From the NCBI RefSeq assembly GCF_037975245.1, contig NC_092577.1:16692013-16756012 (forward strand): a stretch of 64,000 nucleotides of DNA, given 5' to 3'. Within the stretch, counting starts at the first letter, position 1, and the number at the start of each line of letters is the position of its first letter. The position numbers and the translations under genes were made by a program. The stretch is from Apostichopus japonicus. Taxonomy: Eukaryota; Echinodermata; Holothuroidea; Aspidochirotida; Stichopodidae. The notes below the pieces were generated by a model. The model was not told the origin of the DNA and did not search any database. It saw nothing but the letters and a program-made list of their open reading frames with translations. This document shows positions 30,084 to 41,207 of this stretch, piece after piece.

Positions 30084-30876
30084 TTACTAGCGTAATACTG
30101 AAGAAGAATTTGTGTGACTCAATTTCCCGAAAGTTTGCCTGCTGGTTTGTTAGAAATGATCTCCCTTACCAGGTCCGTTACGGGAACTTGGATAATACCT
30201 ACCCCACAAGGAATTTTCAGTAAAAATCAAGGACTACGTCATGACATGACGTAATACTACGTCATAGTGACGTCATATCATGACGGAATTAGCCTTATTT
30301 GATAGATTGATATCACATTCCTATCTGTTGGCAATACATTTATGGGCCCTAAAACCCCCCAGAAAAAAGTTTGCTGTACATTGAGTTCTGACATGGCGGC
30401 CATCTTGAATTTATGCAAATTAGGGCCCTTAGGGGGGTAACTTTGAGATAACTTTTGATATGATGTAGAGGGGACTCTAGGGAACTATTTAAAACAATAA
30501 AACCTTCTGAAGCAATTTGTTCTAGGTTCGGCCATATTCAGCATAGTTTGACTGGACTATATTGGCACTGTGCAGTATTGTCCATTATTAAGAAATTAGC
30601 AAGGAATCCAAAATAAATGATATGTTCATATCATGCATTGATGGTGTCATACAGTATAAGGCATCAGACATATGTGACCTCAGTTTGTGTAGACAAGTAA
30701 ACTCATTACACCTCAGCAAATTTTTCAATTTGACAGGACATGAGCAAAAGGTTTAAGTTGGATGGGATTTTTTGTGACCCTTTGCAAATGGCAACATATG
30801 TTGTCTACTGATAAAGATAAAATCCATCTCCTATTGTCTCTGATATCTGCATCAATGCTGTCAATCGTATTTGCAG
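30084..30876. other. Non-coding, with CRE-like palindromes and a dispersed repeat
   Basis: It includes the TGACGTCAT cluster at 30232-30285. A GGCCCTAA-bounded block at about 30343-30436 contains ATGGCGGCCATCTTGAATTT, a phrase seen in dispersed invertebrate repeats. Upstream exons of the transposase-like gene at 30877 may lie here or further left but were not found. Confidence 0.4.
30232..30285. promoter_or_regulatory. Cluster of TGACGTCA-like (CRE/ATF) sites
   Basis: Within 54 nt there are ACGTCATGAC, ATGACGTAAT, TACGTCATAG, TGACGTCATA and CATGACGG: one perfect 8-bp CRE palindrome plus several half-sites. The cluster lies about 150 nt upstream of the Academ-like start codon on the minus strand. 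Regulatory use is inference. Confidence 0.4.
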
Positions 30877-32743
30877 GAGAACTGGATCAAAGTTGCCAAC
30901 CATGTGGTTAATAAACATACCTGGTTGGATTTGGAGGGTTACACGGATGGTGGGTGTAACCATGGAGATCTCCCTTCCGAGAATGAGACTAAGCCATGGA
31001 TTGAGGTCAACTCACCTGCCCACTTCGAGTTTCTTTATGTAATCTTTGATAAGCGCTTTATGAAAGCAGTACCTTATTATCGAAACTTTAGGTGTCTTTT
31101 TTTTCTTTTCATAAAATAGTCAGAATGGATAATTTTAAGTACAGTTTGTATTTTTCATTGATTAAATGCTATATAATTGATACTGTGTTTGCTTCCCTGG
31201 TACAGTAAAGGCAAGTTAGGAAACTGTCGTCAGGTTATGAACACTTACTTAGAAGTATGTGATTGATCAATATCATACTTAGTGGATTAATGGCCCTTAC
31301 AAGACCCTATTGATTTTGGTTTTCATATCATGAATATTAACAAGTTGATAGGTTAAACATAAAGTGCAATGAAAAAGAAATATTCAGAAATTTTCCATTA
31401 TGTTAAAAAAGACTTTCTTCACATATTGTAACAATCTTAACATTTATAGATTTACCTTTATTGCCAAATATCTCACTCTTGACTCATAAAAGGTACTTTT
31501 GTTAAGTAACATTGTGTCAAATTTCCTCTGAACACAGACATACCAGTTATCTTGAGAGTTTCCACAACCACATTCTGATGTATGCTTCTAAGCGTCACTC
31601 ATTTAGGTAAGTAGAAATTCATTCTTCTGTGGGTGAAATATTGGGCTTATGTTCCATCTTTGAGGCGTAAGATCCTACCAACCTTTGGACATTTCTTTTA
31701 TTGTATGGTAACATTTGTGACTGTCATAGAAAATATGTCATGCAGGGACAATTGATCCTCTTGTACAAGTGTGTGAGTTATTGCAGTTGAGTGCATTACC
31801 ATGCGAGGCTTCAAATCATGATAAAGTTGAAGAGAATGGGCAACATTTGAAGAATCTTCTTTTAAATATATTCTGGCAAAGAAACCCTCATATTTGCATA
31901 ACCAAACTTAATAATTAGCATATGACCCATATATTTGCCATTTTTCACAGCTATGTTGGATATGTGGCAAGAAACCGCCTGGCAGCCATTGATTTTACAG
32001 AAACCGTCTCAACATGAAAGATGAAGATGGAAATGATAAGTAAGTGTGTTTCCTTCTATGCTTTTATTATATGCTTATTTAAAATGTGTATTGAATGGCA
32101 TAAGATGTTAAAGCCATTTTCAAATGATAACTATTATTCAAACTTTTGACTTAACAACAAACTATTTACATTGTAACCACAGATGCACTTGGTGGTATGT
32201 CGTTTCTTTTTGTCTTACATGCGGTTAAACATGATATTGGTTTGAAACACTTTCAGGTTATTTACATAGTACATGAACATACAGTTAAAATACCCCTTGT
32301 GATGGTAATTGGTTCATGTGTTTCTTAGTAAAAACAGCTTACAGAATTTGTTGAGAGCAGCCTTAAAAATGTATAGATATTTCATAAAGTACCATGAATG
32401 TTGAGTATATCACATAAAATTAATTGGACGTGCACAAAAGAAGAGCAAAATTATGACCACAACCTGTTATGATTTCTTTTCAGGTTCAAGTCGAAGTATT
32501 CCAAAGCAACCAAACAATGGCATCCGGTGCCTGTCAAAGAAAACCTATGGAGACATTCCACAGCTCTTGGAGAACATAGTGAAAGCTCGGGTAGTTAACC
32601 CCTGTTCATTCAATCAGGCTGCAAGAACCCTACCTGATGACCCCAAAAATATTAGACCAAGAATGCCAACCATCCCTAAACCAATAACAGAAGAACTAAA
32701 AGAACAATATAAGAGTAGATTTACAGATAATCAATGGTTGTAG
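30877..32743 (+). pseudogene. Kolobok-like DDE transposase, last four exons, frameshifted
   Basis: Exons 30877-31091, 31538-31606, 31951 to about 32039 and 32484-32743 have GT-AG borders. Joining 1 to 2 restores a family phrase across the junction (YYRNFR then HTSYLESFHNHIL). Joining 2 to 3 gives KRHSF then SYVGYVARNRLAAID, and 3 to 4 gives DEDGND then KFKSKYSKATKQWHP. Exon 1 carries NHVVNKHTWLDLEGY and GGCNHGDL. In related proteins this region ends a THAP-associated, Kolobok-type transposase, and the Glu in LESFHN is a good candidate for the last acidic residue. A 1- to 2-nt error follows AAID in exon 3, and another occurs in exon 4 between KEN and KKTYGDIPQLL. N-terminal exons are missing. 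Confidence 0.55.
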
Positions 32744-33197
32744 TTTATTAAGCTCATTCCCACAAATCTGTAATGAAATGTATCAAACAATGCACAGTAA
32801 AAGGAACATACTGCAAGCAAACATTCTTAAATGCATGCCACTATAATGTTATCTCACCAACTGAAGTCACCAAACTGTGGTATAAGAACTACTAAATCTG
32901 CGTATATTACACTTACGTCTGAGGGTAATTTTTGTGGACATATCAGCGAGGCATGGGTTAGCTGATTTGGAAAGAAAACCACCACATTTCCACAACTACC
33001 CACCCTCTTATATTTGTTGATATAGTTATTTATGGATATGACAATGAGAAACAATATCCAATATAAATGCATAAACTTGTCTAGCATGTATTGTACTTTT
33101 CTAAATCAAAATTTTGTCCTTTCAGTACCCATAACAAAAAGTATAGGGTATTAAAACAATCATTTTGATAGATGTTGTTTCATTTGGATATGATTAT

Positions 33198-33671
33198 CTA
33201 AAATCTGCCAACTTTAAATCCTGTGTAGTGACCATCCTCTGATGGAAACCTGTCCCTTATGCAGCAAACTGCACAGGATGGGATGACTATACGATTATAA
33301 CGTCCAGTCCTGCCCGCTTTCCAATATATAAAGGACCTGTATGCAGTGTATCTGTAGGAATTATTATCTGGCCTGTCTCCCAGTACCAGTAGCTCATATC
33401 TTTGGATCATTGCCAGATCCAAAGCTTCAGGGTCCATGATCAGTGACCTGAAATGTATGCTATTGGTCACACAGGTTCCATGTCTATGTCTACAGCACAC
33501 ACTTTCTCTCTCAGTTGGCATGGCTCTACATTTTCCACAAAAGCACCAATCCGGAGCCTCAGAGTCGCTGTCTTCTCTAGTTGCTATGGTTTCCCATTCC
33601 TCTGGATGTCTACTCAATAGACCATAGCAAAGCTCTCTTAGCTCCCCTTCTACTTTTCCACCAAGGAAAGT
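33198..33671 (-). CDS. P2X7 ballast-domain protein, terminal exon
   Basis: The exon starts after a good acceptor (TTTCTTTGCAG) and stays open to the stop. It encodes about 157 residues: a helical part (LGGKVEGELRELCYGLLS), then DWCFCGKCRAMPT, SVCCRHRHG, an FRSLIMDPEALDL helix, YRYTAYRSFIYWKAGRTG and IPSCAVCCIRDRFPSEDG, ending YTGFKVGRF. Cys spacing and order agree with the zinc-binding, guanine-nucleotide-binding ballast domain at the C-terminus of the vertebrate P2X7 ion channel. No channel part is present. Standalone ballast-like proteins are known in invertebrates. The frame is clean, unlike its transposon neighbours. It converges with the transposase-like exons, 455 nt apart. Upstream exons (above 33671) were not identified. 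Confidence 0.8.
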   Translation of the reverse strand, partial: TFLGGKVEGELRELCYGLLSRHPEEWETIATREDSDSEAPDWCFCGKCRAMPTERESVCCRHRHGTCVTNSIHFRSLIMDPEALDLAMIQRYELLVLGDRPDNNSYRYTAYRSFIYWKAGRTGRYNRIVIPSCAVCCIRDRFPSEDGHYTGFKVGRF

Positions 33672-34114
33672 CTGCAAAGAAATAAGTGAGAACACTTGTT
33701 TAGGAAAGGTGCATTTTATTCGGCTGTTTGTTTGTCCAACTTTGTGCACTTCTTGGTTACATAATGGTAGAAAGGTAGTAGTTGTTTGCATAATCAGATA
33801 TTGATATTGAAGCTTCTAGCTGTGTTCTATCAGGAAGTATAAGTCTTATCATATGATATCCTTGGTTCTCACGTTCTGAATGAATGTTATGAAGGGCTCT
33901 CGCAAGCCTAGTCATAAGCATTTGCACGTTAAACTATCTAAATTATTGCAAGCCATTAGCATATTATTTTGCAATTATTGAAGGTATCCTGTGGTGACAC
34001 TGTTTTAATGAATACTCCCTGGCTACCGATGTACAATAGTACTCCAAACTTACACTTTGTCATGAGCAATGCCATATAAATTTTTGGTTTCGATGATAAT
34101 CGTAACCTTTGCAA
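33672..34114. other. Non-coding or intron of the ballast-domain gene
   Basis: Begins with the intron upstream of the ballast exon. No second exon is recognised, and nothing else is seen. Confidence 0.35.
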
Positions 34115-34166
34115 TCATGCGTGTGTGTATGTGTGTGTGTATGTGTGTGTGTGTGTGCGTGCGTTT
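34115..34166. repeat. GT microsatellite
   Basis: (GT)n interrupted by GTAT and GCGT, about 52 bp. Confidence 0.9.
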
Positions 34167-34177
34167 GTGACGCCCAG

Positions 34178-34460
34178 CTTGTAAACACGATATCTCAAGA
34201 AGGGAAGCTTGGACAGTTCTCATATTTGGTACATAGGAGAACATTATTGAGTACAAGAAGCCTATTGTTTTTGGTGTAAGTCAAAGGTCATTAAAGGTCA
34301 CCAGGGGTCAAATAGTGAAAAGCTTGTAAACATGATATCTCAAGAAGCGAAGCTTGAGTTGATTTCATATTTGGTAAGAAGGTTGACCACATTAAGTACA
34401 AAAAGCGTATCGTTTTTGGTGGATGTCGAAGGTCATTAAGGGTCACAAGGGGTCTATTTG
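34178..34460. repeat. Two tandem units of about 143 bp with AGGTCA half-sites
   Basis: Each unit runs TTGTAAACA(C/T)GATATCTCAAG, AAGCTTG, TCATATTTGGTA, TTAAGTACAA(A/G)AAG, TTTTTGGTG, then AAGGTCATTAA(A/G)GGTCA(C)CAGGGGTC. Half-sites lie at 34285, 34295 and 34305 in the first unit and at 34430, 34440 and 34450 in the second, spaced exactly 10 bp. Confidence 0.8.
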
Positions 34461-36489
34461 TAAAAACCTTTTCATAATATACGGTATCTCCCATCGTCCA
34501 GCCTATAAGTAGATGACATGGGCGAATCGCCTCATAAGAATAGGAGAGCCTATTGACAACTGAAAATGATCTTACGGGCATCCTAAGATTTGAATCTGAA
34601 CTTGCGACAATATCCCCATTGACTTAAGTGTGTCGCTAGAAGTCCTGAATTGCTATGTACATAGCTACATACATGTGTGTGTTACAGTGTTCTCCTATGG
34701 CTTGCTTGCAGACCATAGATATATAAAAGTGCCAAAGCTACTGCAACACTTGTCACTCATCCGTATGGATATTTTGCTAAAGAGTTGATGTGATTTCGAT
34801 GAAATACTGTACTTGAATGGCGAAGCATGCCTTCTCTAGAAAATATTTGAAGATCATTGGTAGTAATGGTTAGATGTAAGTTGCACAGGTACCACGAATT
34901 TCAAACCCAGCACTGACCTAGGATGTAGGTGCATGGTGTGGTGTAGTAGATGCAGTGCAAGAAGCCTGCTGTTTTTGTTCCTTGCTGTAAGCAAAGGAAC
35001 CTATGTAGTCAGGTCTGTGTGTGTGTGTGGGTGACACTTAAGTTTGTATGCACGATAACTCAACAAGTGAATGATTGATCTGTGCCATACTTGGTGAGTT
35101 GGTGGTAGCGTTGGGGACTTTTTACTGTCACGATAAATAATTTTAAAATATCGCGATAATTCGATAAAATTTCCTTCCACATATTTCATCTAAATTAGAA
35201 GACAATGCAGGACGCGTCATCATGCTGGATAATCATTGAACACTCGACAAAGTATTAAGCTAAGACTACATTGACATTTGCAGTTAGAAGGAGATCAATA
35301 CAATCTAAGGTTCTTTTTGACCTCTTTTAAAAATAAACAGTATTTCGAGGGTTGGAAAATGTTGGACATCATGTGAGATGAGCGCTCTCTCTCTCAAAAA
35401 AAATAGGCCTACAGAAGCCGTTTTGTGCAAAAGAAAGGATTACCGCGAACATTGTTATGTACAACTAGGAACTTTTTGAAAACATTTTCAGATCAGAGAC
35501 CGCCGAAACACGAGCGGAATCCGCACTACGATTAGTGTGATATTTACACATACCGCATATACAGTAATCCCAGCAGCGGGAACGCTCCAAATACTACGGG
35601 GAGTCTCACAGTCGAAGTACTCCCGCCAATAAAAGTTCATTGCAGTACACACTGAAAAAATTGTACACTAGCTTCCAAAAGCCGTAATGGTTCTAAAATT
35701 TCCTTTGACTTGTTGTTAAGCAACTTCTCAAAATATCTCTTTGGTGATATCAAGCGCGGGAATCTATCAGCAATATACCCGCCATTAGGCGCCATATATT
35801 TCTAGAAGACTGCAAGCAAGTAGGCCTATACAACAAAATCTTCCGATAATACTTCTACGATGTTCGCAAAGTTGTTGCAGCTATTCTGGATGAAGCTTTT
35901 CATAACAACTTTACGTAAAATACCGTAACCCCCCAAATTAAATGGTTGTGCTTGAAACAGCTTGCGTATTGTTTTGTTGAATATGAAAGCCCAAACTGTT
36001 TTGGAACATACCATTGTTCTTGACGTTGGTGTCAAAACATTTCTAGAGAAACTAGGTCAAGCACCTGTGAACTTGAGATTTGTTTTCACTTGATGGAGTT
36101 GGCTAATTCTCCAACCGTAGATCGTTTAATAAACTACGACAAAGTTTAGCCAGTAGGCTAGGCTTTGCGTAACTTCCATGTTCGATCTAAATAGTCATTT
36201 ACGAACGGAACTATCATTTTCCGGTAATAGAAATAGGAAAATAAGACTTAACAAACGCTGTGGCATAACTATTTTCATCCATTTGGAATACCTGCGTGTC
36301 ACAGCAGTTAGTTTATGTCAACGTTTCGAACATGAATTTGTCGGCTAATTTGTTCGCTTGTCACTTTGTAACTTAACAATTAAAAAACTTTTCTTGCCCT
36401 GTACACAGTCATGCCTGTATTGTATGGTGATATCTATATGTGTGCATGTGTACGTAGCGATATGTTGCAAAGGACGGGGATGTTACAAA
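34461..36489. other. Non-coding
   Basis: No supported gene. A short GT run at 35015-35029 is followed by a diverged piece of the AGGTCA-type repeat (ACGATAACTCAACAAG near 35050). A CTCTCTCTC plus A-run lies near 35383-35404. Confidence 0.4.
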
Positions 36490-36860
36490 GAGTACTTAGA
36501 CTGAAAACGCATTATCTCCGTTAAAGTAGTTTGTGCAGATCTCCTATTTGGTGTGTAGAAGTACCATATTAAGTACAGTGCAGGTCAAATGTCATTTGAG
36601 GTCACCAGGGGTCAAATTGTGAAAACCTTGTAAAAACGATATCTCTACAAAGGAAGCTTGGGCAGACCACATATTCAGTGTGTGGAAGTACCACATTGAG
36701 TACAAGTATCCTGTTTTTTCTAGAGGCCAAAGGTCATATGTGGTCACCAGTTGTCAAATTGTGAAACTCTTGTAACATGAGATCTTAATATTGGAAGCTT
36801 GGGCAGATCTCATACTTGGTAAAAAGGTGTAAAACATTAAGTAAAAGGAGCCAATTGATT
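36490..36860. repeat. Further tandem units of the AGGTCA-bearing repeat
   Basis: Three diverged units carry AAGCTTGGGCAGA and TCAT(A)TTTGGT-type text plus GGTCACCAG(G/T)(G/T)GTCAAATTGTGAAA. Half-sites at 36599 and 36609, and at 36731, 36741 and 36751, keep the 10-bp register. This is the same family as 34178-34460, 2 kb away. Confidence 0.7.
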
Positions 36861-38794
36861 TTGTCAACATATGTCTTCTGACATTTCGCTTCCTGTATCC
36901 CTTCCCCAAATATAATGTGCAAAGCCACGGTAGGTGAAGCACCTAAGAGTGTTGCCTCTGTATCTCAATTCAACTTCCAACTAATTGCGTCATCATTGTT
37001 ATGTGCTCCATAGATATCATAATAGAAACTGGGGAGATCGATAAGTAGGAAACTGACCCCCTTAGCTCAGTAGCAACATACGCTACGAAACGCAGTTTAA
37101 TTAGTTTTGGACCAGTTTTGCGATAATTGTTGAAACTGTCCTAGAGAGCTCAACCACTGATCTAGATCAGTGAGCTCAACAGTGTAGATACAACTACAAC
37201 GTCGATTTGTCTTCGTCGCGTATCGAACTCGGGTTTTGACTTTTCTTCTACTCTCACAAGATTCTAGTAATAGTACTGAATACATGTCGCTTAACTTTGT
37301 GGCGAACGATATTTGAATATCTTAACGGCATATTTGTGTTCAAAGAAGTGAACAAACAAAGTAATACTTCGTAAGTAACAATCTCTTTCGGCAACAATTT
37401 TCTTTCCTTAGTAACTTGGTGCATATAAACCAAGCCCAACACCAACGTGAAAGTTGAAGGCCTAGGCTACATACACATATAGTCATAGTAGTAGCCCAGT
37501 ACCTGTCTCTAACATAAGCACGAAGTTGTTATGGACACTCCCCTCTCTAACTGTCTAAGTCTAACGTTAGGCCCAGTATCAAGAACTCGGATAGGCTTTA
37601 CACTTACGTATTGTAGGTAGACATGATAACATAAATTCGACCCTACAAAGTAAGGTAGACCAAACGCCAACGCAGTTACTGAGTTCGTACCCTTATGAAA
37701 CGTTTCGGTTGACGTTCGTGTTGAACATCTTGTCAATGATACCTAGGCTAGGGCCTATCCTAGGCCTCTTGACATGCTTGCCATGATTTTACCATTGGTT
37801 AGGCTAACTTAAGTTAGGCTAGGCCTTGAGTAGGTTCTGTTGCTATAACTAAGGCTTAGGGCCTAGGTCAAGTCTGTGGTAACTAGGGTGAATGAAGTTA
37901 AAATAATTTCCCTCATACTTCAAAGATCATTCATGGCATGTACTAAGAAATATGATGTAGGCATATGCGTAAGGCATGAAAGGAATCAAGTCCTTTCTTA
38001 ACTTACTAGTATAAGTTGGGTGTGGGGAGGGTGGTTTGAAGTTCGGTATAAAATTAATTGTCAATATCTTTACAATGGTTTCCTGAACTTGGTTACAATT
38101 TGGTACATGGTAGTTTTTAAACAGATAGGATATGTTCATGCCATTTTTATTGTCAGCATCATAAGCATTAACATGGGTGGGGCTTTATGCATTCCTTTAG
38201 GTAAAATCTTCAATGATACTTCCTCTTTCAAGAGCACCACATGTTGTTGAAAGATTTTGATAATGTTACTTGGATAGTTTTTGTTTTGGGGTGTTACAGT
38301 AGGCAGGTGCAGAAGGGTCATTATTGATGTCAATTGTATACATCAGTGGTAGGGATGAACACTATTTTGATGTGTATAAAAGTTTGAAAAACATCAATGG
38401 TTGATGATGAAACCATATTAAAAGTGTACAGTAGCAAACAACCAGTAAAATATTATATACATTTGAAGTATTCTTAGTTCTGAACTGTTTGGTGTTCTAG
38501 TTCAAGAGACGTTCAATAATGTTTATTTGTTTTCTTTAAATCTAGACATGTATGCAATATCAGAGACAGAAATAGGTGTCAAGTCTTTGGTTAGTGAGAA
38601 AAGCAAACATTTAGGGAATGTGTCTCTTGAATCTTTGAATATTGGTGGAAATGATAACTAACCTGAATTTGTCTTTCTTGGGGTGTCGTTGACTTCCTGC
38701 TGCTACTTAAGTTTACAAATTACAGATACATGCTAGGAAATCTGAAAATCAACTGCATTTAATTGTTGTCACTTTCACATATGCCTTCCAACAG
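36861..38794. other. Non-coding
   Basis: No supported gene. A perfect 18-bp palindrome (CACTGATCTAGATCAGTG) lies at 37155-37172, within a longer GAGCTC-bounded inverted repeat. A small exon-like interval at about 38546-38574 (AAATCTAG before, AGGTGTC after) is too weak to call. Confidence 0.4.
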
Positions 38795-39555
38795 GTTACA
38801 AGAAAATTGTACTCGGACAGTTCAAGCAGCTACAAGGACTGTTACCTCTAGCTGGTGCTCTTTGAAGGTATGTAAGAATTAAAACCTGTACAATGAGCTT
38901 AGGAGTCATTTGATTAACAATGTACTATGCAATTACCAAAAACTGTAGTTTGACTTATAGCCAATAATAAGATATGCAATACAACTGAGTGTACATAGAT
39001 TGGTTTTCATATTTCATAATTTAATTTCAATGCAAGTAATTCTTTGTTGAATGAAAGAAATTCTGTGTTGAAGGAAAGAATTACTTCTCACCCAAGTGTA
39101 ATTTAAGTAAATGTATCCAGCAGTGTCTGGGTGTTTGTTTTGTACAGTATGTCATTATGGCAAATATGACAGTATGTCATTGAGGCAAATAAGAGTTCTC
39201 GGTCCAAATAGTGGTCGAACGCTGAAGAAATGAAATATTCTTCGTAAAAGATAACAAAAGTAAATCAAGCTGTTGCACTTTACACACCATTTTCAGTCAA
39301 GAATAAATTTCCTATACAGTTCTCTTTATGTTTCTCAATGGAAAAGGAAGCATAGAAAGTGCATTGTGGTATGGCCTAAATTCCCTGAGTGCTCTGTAAA
39401 TGAATTGACATCTAATGATATTTTTTTCTTTTTCTTTACAGGTATCTCATCTTCCTGGATTTTTCTTTTCTTCAAAGGGGAGGTGGTTTGCTACCATTGT
39501 TAGGAATAGCATATCTGATCGTAACAGAAAATCTCACATTTCTCGATCATTTTAA
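38795..39555 (+). other. Candidate pair of 3' exons of an unknown spliced transcript
   Basis: 38795-38867 is bounded by CTTCCAACAG and GTATGTAAG. 39442-39555 follows TTTTTCTTTTTCTTTACAG. Joined, one frame is open across the junction (NCTRTVQAATRTVTSSWCSLK is the tail of exon one at up to 20 residues shown here, then VSHLPGFFFSSKGRWFATIV) and stops at 39553-39555. Both borders are strong. No domain is recognised and the 62-residue frame could be chance, so a non-coding transcript is equally possible. Confidence 0.25.
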
Positions 39556-39911
39556 AGTTAAACAATTCTTTTGTGGGAAAATTCTTTCAAAAACAGGCAC
39601 AATAATATTTTCATCTCGGGGAAAAGGACAAGGATAATTTTTGGAATTGGTCAGTCTCTCAATTAGTATTAATCACTCTAACTGTTATTCAGAATTAATC
39701 AGTCATTATTTCAATGTGTCTGAATCACTCTGTCAAAGGGCTTAAACTTTATAGTTAATTCAATTCAATCAGTCTGTTACTCACCATCAAATAATCAGTC
39801 TGTCAATCATTATCTTATCAAGCAGAGATTGAAATTAGACATTTGTTGAAATAAACGATTTGAATGTGCCGACTGAACATTGAACTCAGCAATTGAAATT
39901 GCCTTTTGGAA

Positions 39912-40215
39912 TTTGCTCTTGGAATTGCTCTTGGTATATGCTCTTGGTATATGCTCTTGGTATATGCTCTTGGTTTATGCTCTTGGTTTATGCTCTCGGT
40001 ATATGCTCTCGGTATATGCTCTTGGTTTATGCTCTTGGTATATGCTCTTGGTATATGCTCTTGGTTTATGCTCTTGGTTTATGCTCTCGGTATATGCTCT
40101 CGGTATATGCTCTCGGTATATGCTCTCGGTATATGCTCTTGGTATATGCTCTCGGTTTATGCTCTCGGTTTATGCTCTTGGTTTATGCTCTTGGTATATG
40201 CTCTTGGTATATGCT
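39912..40215. repeat. 13-bp minisatellite, about 22 units
   Basis: Unit CTCTTGGTATATG with two variable positions (CTCT(T/C)GG and GT(A/T)TATG). Since 13 is not a multiple of 3 and the unit has no stop in any phase, all three forward frames are open (110 to 129 codons), each encoding the 13-residue repeat YALGICSWYMLLV in a different phase. It precedes the Helentron ORF by about 1 kb. Confidence 0.9.
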
Positions 40216-41200
40216 TGTGGAATCCTCTTGGTAATTAATTTGAACTTGGAAACTGATCTTGATTATTGAACTTCGAAACTGATCTTAGAAATTGAACTTG
40301 GTGATTGAAGTTTGAAATAGGAGTTTGAAGTCTGAACTGAGAGAATTGAACTCAGTAACTAAACATATTAATCAGGACTCTAGTTTGTCAAGCAGCATCA
40401 ATTAAAGTGCTCATCATCAAAGATCAAATAGTTTGACAACCAGTGTTAGTTCGTGTGTATCAATCAGGTGTTACTCTTTGTCAATCAGATTGTCAATCCT
40501 CATCAGTTAGTCTCTCAATCAGTCTATCAGCATCAACCACTTTCAGTCAAATTGCAGCCAAATAAACATTTCACAATCAATCATCCTATCAGCTACAATA
40601 AATCAGTATATGAGCGACAGTCAATCAGCATATCAGCCAAAATAAAACTATTTCACAATCAAACAGCATATTAGCCAAATAAAACTTATTATCAGTCACA
40701 ATCAATCAGTATATCAGCCACAATCAACAAGCATATCAGCCACAATCATTCATAAACTGGGCATAGTCAGCATAGTAGCCATTATCAGCTATAATCAGCC
40801 ATAATCAGTCAGTCTATCAGCTATTTAAATCAATCTGTCTATCAGCAACAATTTTTTAGCATATCAGCCACAATTTATTCAGCATTCAGCCATAATCAGC
40901 CTACATATATTAGCCACAATCAATCAGCCTGTCATCCACAATCAATTCATCCATCAACCACAATTTTTCAGCATTTCAGCCACAATCGATGAACCTAAAA
41001 GTCGCAATCAATCAGCCTATTATCAGCATTGATAAATTGGTCTCACTCTGCCTATCTTTCTACATCAATCAAGGTTGCTTTCAATCAGAGCAACGTACAG
41101 TACATGAACCTATCAATCACCGACAGGATTGAAAGATTGCTGTCAATCAATGAACTGCTATCAGTATCACCAACAAAGAGAAAAAAGTACATGTCAAGCA
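40216..41200. repeat. Degenerate array of CAATCAG/ATCAGCCACA repeats
   Basis: From about 40430 to 41030 the sequence is dominated by variants of CAATCAGCATATCAGCCACA (about 20 bp). A TGAACTTGG-type repeat lies at 40245-40360 before it. There are no credible ORFs. It may be the 5' non-coding part of the Helentron, since such elements often contain short tandem arrays. Confidence 0.65.
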
Positions 41201-41207
41201 TTGAGCA

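Noticed and set aside
33436-33627. Plus-strand ORF over the P2X7-ballast exon
   Set aside because: Shadow of the minus-strand exon, whose domain and splice acceptor are clear.
37060-37230. tRNA or tRNA-derived SINE (TTAGCTCAGTAG, and ATCGAACTCGGG further on)
   Set aside because: The A-box-like and B-box-like matches are about 150 nt apart with no cloverleaf between them.
39880-40269. Three overlapping ORFs of 110-129 codons
   Set aside because: They are read-outs of a 13-bp minisatellite in its three phases, not genes.
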